Below the pieces are notes generated by a model. It searched no databases. It saw nothing but the letters and a program-made list of their open reading frames with translations, and was not told where the DNA came from. From DASPXY01 sp038227745 (lineage in GTDB: Bacteria; Planctomycetota; Planctomycetia; Gemmatales; Gemmataceae): a stretch of 15,881 nucleotides of DNA. How positions within the stretch are numbered: position 1 is the first letter of the stretch; every line of letters starts with the position of its first letter. The translations under genes were made by a program, and so were the position numbers. Location: positions 1 to 15,881 of the forward strand of contig JBBRPS010000141.1 of NCBI GenBank assembly GCA_038227745.1. The letters are read 5' to 3'. Below, piece after piece: positions 11,089 to 15,881 of the stretch.

Positions 11089-13032
11089 ATGTGTCGCTTG
11101 TCCCTTCGGTGCGGCGTACTGCTCGCCGCGACCCTGCTCGCGCCGGCCGCCCTGCCGGCGGAGGCCCGGGCGCAGCCCGCCAAGGCCCCGCCCATCACCC
11201 TTGCCCTCGACGCCACCGACGCCCCGCGCAAGATCCTCCACGCGAAACTCACCATTCCCGCTCAACCCGGCCCGCTCAAGCTCTTCTACCCCAGGTGGAT
11301 CCCCGGCGAGCACGCCCCCACAGGCCCCATTACCGACCTGACTGGGCTGAAGATCACCGCTGCGGGCAAGGCCATCGCCTGGCGGCGCGACGAGGTGGAC
11401 ATGTACGCCCTCCACTGCACCGTCCCCGAGGGCGCGACGGCCGTCGAGGTGGCGCTCGACTTCCTGACGCCGGGCACCACTTCCGGCTTCAGCTCCGGCG
11501 CCTCCTGCACCGCCCACCTCGCCGTCATCAACTGGAACCAGTTCCTCCTCTACCCCGCGGGCCGGCCGGCGCGGGAGATCGAGTGCCGCGCCAGCCTGCG
11601 CCTGCCGGCCGGCTGGAAGCTCGGCACGGCCCTCCCCGTCGGCAAGCAGGACGCGGCGGTCACTGAGTTCGAGGCGGTGTCGCTGGAGCGGCTGGTGGAC
11701 TCGCCGGTCCTGTGCGGCGCCCACCTGCGCGAGGTCGCCCTCGGGCCGGCCGCCGGCACCCCGCACGCCATCGTCCTGGCCTGCGACACTGCCGCCGGCC
11801 TGGAGATGAGCAAGGAGGTCAAGGCGAACCTCGACCGCCTCGTCGCCGAGGCCCACAAGCTCTTCGGCGCCCGCCATTACCGCGGCTACAAGTTCCTCCT
11901 CACCATGAGCGACCAGGTGGCGCACTTCGGCCTGGAGCACCACGAGTCCAGCGACAACCGCATGGGTGAGCGCTACCTCCTCGACGACCGGGTCCGCAAG
12001 GGACTCGGTGCCGGCCTGCTGCCGCACGAGTACGTCCACTCCTGGAACGGCAAGTACCGCCGGCCCGCGGCGATGGTGACCGACACCTTCCAGCAGCCCC
12101 AGCGCACGAACTTGCTGTGGGTCTACGAGGGCCTCACCCAGTACCTCGGCTGCGTGCTGACCGCCCGCTGCGGCCTGTGGACGGAGCAGCAGTTCCGCGA
12201 CAACCTCGCCCAGATATCAGACTGGGCACAGAACCAGCGCGGCCGGACGTGGCGGCCCCTGGAGGACACGGCCGTCGCCGCCCAGCTCCTCTATGCCGCG
12301 CGCGGCGACGGCGCCGCCTGGCGGCGCTCGGTCGATTTCTACGACGAGGGCGTGCTGCTCTGGCTCGACGTCGATACGCTGATCCGCCAGAAGACCAAGG
12401 GCAAACGCTCCCTCGACGACTTCTGCCGGCGCTTCTTCGGCGGCGAGGACGGCCCCGCACTGCTGAAGACGTACACGCTCGACGAGCTGGCGGCGGAGCT
12501 GAACGCCGTCGCCCCGCACGACTGGAAGGGGCTGCTGGTGAAGCGCGTGACGGCCACCGGCGCCGCCGCGCCGCTCGACGGCGTCCGCCGCGGCGGCTGG
12601 AAACTGACCTACGCGGCGAAATCGTCCGACCTCCACCAGGCGCGCGAGACCGACGACAAGGCGATCGACCTGACCGCGTCGGTCGGCCTGCTGCTCAGGG
12701 ACGACGGCGGCGTCACGGACGTCATCCCCGGTAAGGCGGCGCACCAGGCGGGCGTGGCGCCGGGCATGAAGCTGCTCGCCGTCAACGGCCGGCGCTGGTC
12801 GGCGGCGAACCTGCGGACGGCGCTGGCGGGCACGAAGACCGGCGGCAAGCTGGAACTGCTGCTGGAGAACGGCGAGTTCTTCCGCACCCTGGCGCTCGCC
12901 TACCGCGATGGCGAGCGCTACCCGCGGCTGGAGCGCGAGCAGGGGCAGACGGATTACCTCACCGCCATCCTGCGGTCGCTCGCGGCCCGGGAAGGCGTGG
13001 GGGCCGCGGCCCCGAACCCGATCGGCGATTGA
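11089..13032 (+). CDS. M61 family (glycyl-aminopeptidase type) metallopeptidase with PDZ domain
   Basis: A 647-residue exported zinc metallopeptidase of family M61. Residues 1-28 are a signal peptide (CGVLLAATLLAPAALPAEARA). The N-terminal beta domain (about 35-220) includes FYPRWIPGEHAPTGPI (66-81). The catalytic domain holds FGLEHHESS (280-288) and the zinc motif HEYVHSWNGKYRRP (313-326), where H313, H317 and probably E347 (LLWVYEGLTQY) bind zinc and E314 is catalytic. A PDZ domain is at about 531-607 (DDGGVTDVIPGKAAHQAGVAPGMKLLAVNG). This order is the family's usual one. The ATG at 11089 is supported by AAAGGAGAG about 6 nt upstream and by the signal peptide. It probably acts in the periplasm on small peptides; substrate preference is inferred from family. 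The SDR gene starts 20 nt downstream, so they are likely co-transcribed. Confidence 0.93.
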   Translation: MCRLSLRCGVLLAATLLAPAALPAEARAQPAKAPPITLALDATDAPRKILHAKLTIPAQPGPLKLFYPRWIPGEHAPTGPITDLTGLKITAAGKAIAWRRDEVDMYALHCTVPEGATAVEVALDFLTPGTTSGFSSGASCTAHLAVINWNQFLLYPAGRPAREIECRASLRLPAGWKLGTALPVGKQDAAVTEFEAVSLERLVDSPVLCGAHLREVALGPAAGTPHAIVLACDTAAGLEMSKEVKANLDRLVAEAHKLFGARHYRGYKFLLTMSDQVAHFGLEHHESSDNRMGERYLLDDRVRKGLGAGLLPHEYVHSWNGKYRRPAAMVTDTFQQPQRTNLLWVYEGLTQYLGCVLTARCGLWTEQQFRDNLAQISDWAQNQRGRTWRPLEDTAVAAQLLYAARGDGAAWRRSVDFYDEGVLLWLDVDTLIRQKTKGKRSLDDFCRRFFGGEDGPALLKTYTLDELAAELNAVAPHDWKGLLVKRVTATGAAAPLDGVRRGGWKLTYAAKSSDLHQARETDDKAIDLTASVGLLLRDDGGVTDVIPGKAAHQAGVAPGMKLLAVNGRRWSAANLRTALAGTKTGGKLELLLENGEFFRTLALAYRDGERYPRLEREQGQTDYLTAILRSLAAREGVGAAAPNPIGD

Positions 13033-13052
13033 ACGCGCCCGGGAGGTTTCCA

Positions 13053-13844
13053 ATGGAGCGTGCCGAGGGCAATCCGGGGCAGCCTGTCGCCCTGATCACC
13101 GGGGCCTGCGGCGGGATCGGGCGACCGCTCGCCCTGGAGCTGGCGAAGCAGGGGTCGGCCATCGCCGCGCTCGACCTGCGCCCGGAGGGCCTCGCCGAGC
13201 TCGAACGCGAGCTGCAAAGTAAGGGCGCCCGCGTCGCCTCGGCCGTTGCCGACGTCTGCGACGCCGCGGCGCTGGCGGCCGCGACGGCCGACCTGGAGCA
13301 GCGCCTGGGCGACATCGACTTGCTGATCGCCAACGCCGGCATCGGCCGGGAGAACTCGGCGCTGGACTTCCGCGCCGCCGACTTCGAGGCGCACATCCGC
13401 GTCAACCTCGTCGGCGTGGCCAACAGCGTCGCCGCTGTCCTGCCGGGCATGCTGCGCCGCCGCCGCGGCCACCTCGTCGCCATCTCCAGCCTCGCCTCGT
13501 ACCGTGGCCTGCCCCTGATGGCCGGCTACTGCGCCAGCAAGGCGGGCGTCAACGCGCTGATGGACTCGCTCCGCGTCGAGCTGCGGCCGCGCGGCATCTT
13601 CGTCACCACGGTCTGCCCCGGCTGGGTGCGCACGCCGCTGACGGCCAGGCTCAACCTCCCTGCCCGCCAGCTCATGGAGGCGGACGAGGCGGCCCGGCGC
13701 ATCCTCCGCGCCGTCCGCCGTCGCCAGGACTTCCACGCCTTCCCCGCGTCGGCAGCGTGGCAGCTCCGGGTGCTGCGGCTGTTGCCGCGACGGGTCAGCG
13801 ACTGGCTCCTCGCCCGGATGATGCGCGGCCTGCGGCCGCGGTGA
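13053..13844 (+). CDS. Short-chain dehydrogenase/reductase (SDR)
   Basis: A 263-residue classical SDR oxidoreductase. The cofactor motif is TGACGGIG (16-23), followed by D41 (AALDLRP) after the second strand, which favours NAD(H). NAG is at 94-96 and N119 is in the active-site network. The catalytic residues are S146, Y159 and K163 (YCASK). PGWVRTPLT (about 196-204) follows the motif PG that closes the fold. The C-terminal 40 residues are basic and hydrophobic (WQLRVLRLLPRRVSDWLLARMMRGL), resembling membrane-attached SDRs, although no clear helix is formed. The ATG at 13053 has GGGAGG 6 nt upstream. A TTG at 13029 overlapping the M61 stop is less likely. It lies 20 nt after the M61 gene. Substrate unknown. 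Confidence 0.93.
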   Translation: MERAEGNPGQPVALITGACGGIGRPLALELAKQGSAIAALDLRPEGLAELERELQSKGARVASAVADVCDAAALAAATADLEQRLGDIDLLIANAGIGRENSALDFRAADFEAHIRVNLVGVANSVAAVLPGMLRRRRGHLVAISSLASYRGLPLMAGYCASKAGVNALMDSLRVELRPRGIFVTTVCPGWVRTPLTARLNLPARQLMEADEAARRILRAVRRRQDFHAFPASAAWQLRVLRLLPRRVSDWLLARMMRGLRPR

Positions 13845-13860
13845 CGCCGCACTTTTCGAT

Positions 13861-13888
13861 TTGTGCCGGGCGCCGTCTTCCTTATCAT
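13861..13888 (+). promoter_or_regulatory. Candidate promoter upstream of the transferase gene
   Basis: TTGTGC (13861-13866) and TATCAT (13883-13888) are 16 nt apart. The -10 is a 5 of 6 match, the -35 only 3 of 6. It sits in the 93-nt gap after the SDR gene and would give a leader of about 45 nt for the ATG at 13938. It would rule out the in-frame ATG at 13887 as the start. Confidence 0.3.
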
Positions 13889-13937
13889 GAAAGGACATCG
13901 TGCCGCCCTGACCCCGGCCCCAGTCCGGCAACCGACC

Positions 13938-14651
13938 ATGGAATCGCTCTTCCGCTTCGTCGATACTCCCAGCCAGTGCGGCTACCTGCCGGACCAGCTC
14001 TGGAGCCTGGAGTACGATCTGGTTCGCGAGCTGACCCCCGCCGAGTACATGGCGCGCATGGCCTCCGGCTGGCGCCGCTTCGGCTCGATGATGTTTCGGC
14101 CGCACTGCGCCGCCTGCACCGCCTGCCGCTCCCTGCGCGTCGTCGCCGACCGCTTTCACCCCGACCGCAGCCAGCGCCGCACCGCGAAGCTCAACTCCGG
14201 CGAGGTTCGGATGCGTATCGGCCGGCCCTCCGTCACTCGCGCCAAGCTCGACCTCTACGATCGCTACCACGCCTACCAGGCGGGGGCGCGGGGCTGGCCC
14301 GAGCACCCGGCCAAGGACCCGCGCAGCTACGTCCAGTCGTTCGTGGCCAACCCGTTCCCAACGGAAGAGTGGTGCTACTACCTCGCCGGCAAGCTCGTCG
14401 GCGTCGGCTACGTGGACGTGCTGCCCGGGGGACTGTCGGCGATCTACTTCTTCTACGACCCCGCGGAGCGGCAGCGCTCGCTCGGCACCTGGAACGTCCT
14501 CAACGTGCTCCGCGAGACGCGCGCGCGCGGCCTGCCGCACACCTACCTCGGCTACTACGTCGCCGGCTGCCCGTCGATGGTTTACAAGAGCCGCTTCACC
14601 CCGAACCAGATCCTCGGCACCGACGGCGACTGGCACGACTTCCTGCCGTAG
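13938..14651 (+). CDS. bpt: Aminoacyl-tRNA--protein transferase (Ate/Bpt family)
   Basis: A 237-residue enzyme of the Ate/Bpt family, which adds an amino acid from its tRNA to protein N-termini to mark them for N-degron degradation (ClpS/ClpAP in bacteria). Bacterial members of this short form normally transfer leucine to N-terminal Asp or Glu; the residue used here is inferred from family. The N-terminal block LFRFVDTPSQCGYLPDQLWSLEYD (4-27) holds C14. HCAACTAC (56-63) gives three more cysteines, a CxxCxxC-type cluster that may bind metal or Fe-S. SLRVVADRFHPDRSQRR (65-81) is the conserved nucleotide/tRNA region, and the C-terminal GNAT-like fold includes LAGKLVGVGYVDVLPGGLSAIYFFYDP. The ATG at 13938 starts where family members start; no good ribosome site is seen there, and longer starts (13863 GTG, 13887 ATG) have none either. 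Leaderless or weak initiation is possible. It is 93 nt after the SDR gene. Confidence 0.92.
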   Translation: MESLFRFVDTPSQCGYLPDQLWSLEYDLVRELTPAEYMARMASGWRRFGSMMFRPHCAACTACRSLRVVADRFHPDRSQRRTAKLNSGEVRMRIGRPSVTRAKLDLYDRYHAYQAGARGWPEHPAKDPRSYVQSFVANPFPTEEWCYYLAGKLVGVGYVDVLPGGLSAIYFFYDPAERQRSLGTWNVLNVLRETRARGLPHTYLGYYVAGCPSMVYKSRFTPNQILGTDGDWHDFLP

Positions 14652-14671
14652 AGCGGGTCGCTCGACCTGTC

Positions 14672-14755
14672 CCGGCGAACGGCCGGCGTGAGCCGGCTGG
14701 TACGTGAACCCACGTGGGGTGCCGTACCAGCCGGCTCACGCCGGCCGTTCGCCGG
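14672..14755. repeat. Large palindrome with nested palindrome
   Basis: Perfect 32-bp arms (14672-14703 and 14724-14755; left arm begins CCGGCGAACGGCCGG) flank a 20-nt centre (14704-14723) that holds its own 10-bp palindrome CCCACGTGGG. The arms end in GGTAC. It is 20 nt after the transferase stop, before the next plus-strand gene. I recall similar CCGGCGAACGGCCGGCGTGA units as dispersed in Gemmata-like genomes. No T-tract follows, but so long a stem could block transcription. Confidence 0.85.
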
Positions 14756-14879
14756 CATCTACTACAGCCACTCGCGAACCGCCCCAACCCCGCGCTATTG
14801 GGAATAAATCTCCGCGCCCGGGATCCGAATCAGTAGGTAGAGTTTGCAACCCCTAACCCCCGACCGGGGAGCAGCAGAG

Positions 14880-15692
14880 ATGTTTTACCGTGTCCTCGCG
14901 GATGCGCTCACCGTCGTCCACCTCGGCTTCATGGCCTACGCCGTCTTCGGCCAGCTCCTGATCCTGGTCGGGATCGCGTTCCGCTGGCGCTGGATCCGCA
15001 ACCCCTGGTTCCGCTGGACCCACATGAGCGCCATTGTCCTCGTCGCCATCGAGGCGGTGCTCGGCATCCGCTGTCCGCTGACCGACTGGGAGGACAGCCT
15101 CCGCGCCCTCGCCGGCGAGACGGGGGATGGCCGGTCCTTCACCGCACGCTTGGTCCACGCCGTCCTCTTCCTCGACCGCTACGGCATCGACGACCTGCTC
15201 CACTACTGCTACCTCGGCTTCGCCATCGTGGTCCTCGCCACCTTCGTGCTGGTGCCGCCCGGCACCCGCTCGCCCAAGGGCTCGGTGGTGGTCAAGCTCG
15301 GGTGTGCGGAGGGGCAGCCCGGTCGCAAGCCGGGTTACGTGGTCAGCGAGGTGAAGGTGGAGCGTCCGCGGGCGGGGGCCTGCACGCACACCGTCGTCTG
15401 CCCGGTGTGCGCGCGGTCGGTCGGGATCCGCGTGCGCAGCACCGCCCACTTCCTGGGCAAGGCGGTCTTGCTGGCGCTGGTCGGGGTCGCGGTGGCCGCG
15501 GTCGGCCTGATGTGGGCCAGTGCCGCGTCCGTCCAGGACGGCGTCCGCACTCCCCTGCAGAACATGGTGACCGATATCGGGCTGATCCTCATCCTGCTCG
15601 CGCCGTCCGGCATCCTCGTTCGCAGGGCGCTCCTCGACGCCGGCAGTCCCGAGCCGGCGTCACCGGGCGGGCGGCACCGCGTCGTCCTGTGA
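14880..15692 (+). CDS. DUF2784 membrane protein with C-terminal Cys-motif and two-helix extension
   Basis: A 270-residue integral membrane protein. Residues 1-130 match DUF2784: LTVVHLGFMAYAVFGQLLILVG helix (10-31), WTHMSAIVLVAIEAVLGIRCPLTDWEDSLR (46-75) with the signature CPLTDWE, and a helix LHYCYLGFAIVVLATFVLV (107-125). This family alone has about 110-130 residues and unknown function. The next 140 residues are extra: a soluble piece with a C-x5-C-x2-C motif (C168, C174, C177, plus H170) that looks like a zinc-binding knuckle, then hydrophobic segments at 192-212 and 230-250. The ATG at 14880 has GGGGAG 8 nt upstream; an in-frame ATG at 14844 adds 12 polar residues and lacks a site. Topology is uncertain. 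It ends 15 nt from a convergent gene. Confidence 0.8.
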   Translation: MFYRVLADALTVVHLGFMAYAVFGQLLILVGIAFRWRWIRNPWFRWTHMSAIVLVAIEAVLGIRCPLTDWEDSLRALAGETGDGRSFTARLVHAVLFLDRYGIDDLLHYCYLGFAIVVLATFVLVPPGTRSPKGSVVVKLGCAEGQPGRKPGYVVSEVKVERPRAGACTHTVVCPVCARSVGIRVRSTAHFLGKAVLLALVGVAVAAVGLMWASAASVQDGVRTPLQNMVTDIGLILILLAPSGILVRRALLDAGSPEPASPGGRHRVVL

Positions 15693-15707
15693 CCGCCAGG
15701 CGTCCGG

Positions 15708-15881
15708 TCACTTCTGCTTGCGCTTGTCGTCCATTTGCGAGAGGATGTCGCGGAGTTCGTCCCCGGCGGGCAACTGCCAGTCCTCGTCTTCGAGGACGAG
15801 GGGAACGTCTTCGTCCTCGGCGAGGGGCGGCGCGGCCGGTTGGGGCTCCGCGGGCGTCGTCCCGGGGCGCACGAGCGTCTC
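15708..15881 (-). CDS. C-terminal part of an uncharacterised acidic protein (truncated by window edge)
   Basis: The last 57 codons of a minus-strand gene that enters from the right edge; the start lies outside. The tail is proline-rich (PGTTPAEPQPAAPPLAED), then strongly acidic (EDEDVPLVLEDEDW), then a basic lysine end (DDKRKQK) after a predicted helix (DELRDILSQM). The alternation of GC-rich third positions and the acidic rather than Arg/Pro-only content support real coding. It is convergent with the DUF2784 gene, with a 15-nt gap. The acidic end resembles flexible linker or interaction tails; no family can be named. Confidence 0.55.
   Translation of the reverse strand, partial: ETLVRPGTTPAEPQPAAPPLAEDEDVPLVLEDEDWQLPAGDELRDILSQMDDKRKQK

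Noticed and set aside
10996..12039. A 347-codon minus-strand frame opposite the M61 N-terminal half
   Set aside because: Shadow of a gene with signal peptide and zinc motif on the plus strand.
12954..14636. A 560-codon minus-strand open frame antisense to the M61 end, SDR and transferase genes
   Set aside because: It spans three well-supported plus-strand genes and their gaps. It is a by-product of high third-position GC.

Overview
This GC-rich chromosomal window looks like it comes from a planctomycete, most likely of the Gemmataceae type. That is an inference from three things: the gene mix (secreted WD40 protein, DUF2330, bacterial serpin, NRDE/TANGO2 protein, M61-PDZ peptidase, DUF2784), the scattered single genes on both strands, and several perfect intergenic palindromes of a kind I recall as dispersed in such genomes. 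No rRNA, tRNA, CRISPR array, transposase or integrase gene was found.

Layout. (1) 135-3679, minus strand: an exported DUF2330 protein followed by a secreted protein with about 14 WD40 repeats, separated by a hairpin. (2) 3706-5555: an accessory-looking island between two near-identical 39-bp direct repeats. It holds two plus-strand genes of unknown function. The first is followed by a complete attC-like (integron cassette recombination) site, and the second by what looks like the left half of another. (3) 5586-8382, minus strand: a tight three-gene operon of an NRDE/TANGO2-family protein, a glycoside-hydrolase-2-type sugar-binding beta-sandwich protein (GTG start, perfect GGAGGT) and a probable serpin lipoprotein. 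(4) 8480-8795: a Gfo/Idh/MocA oxidoreductase pseudogene that lost its middle. (5) 8984-9823, minus: an HpcH/HpaI-type aldolase, bracketed by two copies of one large palindromic repeat. (6) 10134-14651, plus: an alpha/beta hydrolase, an M61 peptidase with PDZ domain, a short-chain dehydrogenase and a Bpt/Ate-type aminoacyl-tRNA-protein transferase (N-degron pathway). (7) 14880-15692, plus: a DUF2784 membrane protein fused to a Cys-motif/two-helix extension, meeting the C-terminal end of a partial acidic minus-strand gene at the window edge.

Functional themes are exported or envelope proteins, protein turnover and its control (serpin, M61 peptidase, N-end-rule transferase), and small-molecule metabolism (aldolase, SDR, alpha/beta hydrolase). 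The most unusual part is the 3.7-5.6 kb island, which reads like one or two integron-type gene cassettes sitting without an integrase. Its genes are unrecognised and its boundaries coincide with direct repeats. The conserved intergenic palindromes and the oxidoreductase deletion scar are the next most notable features.
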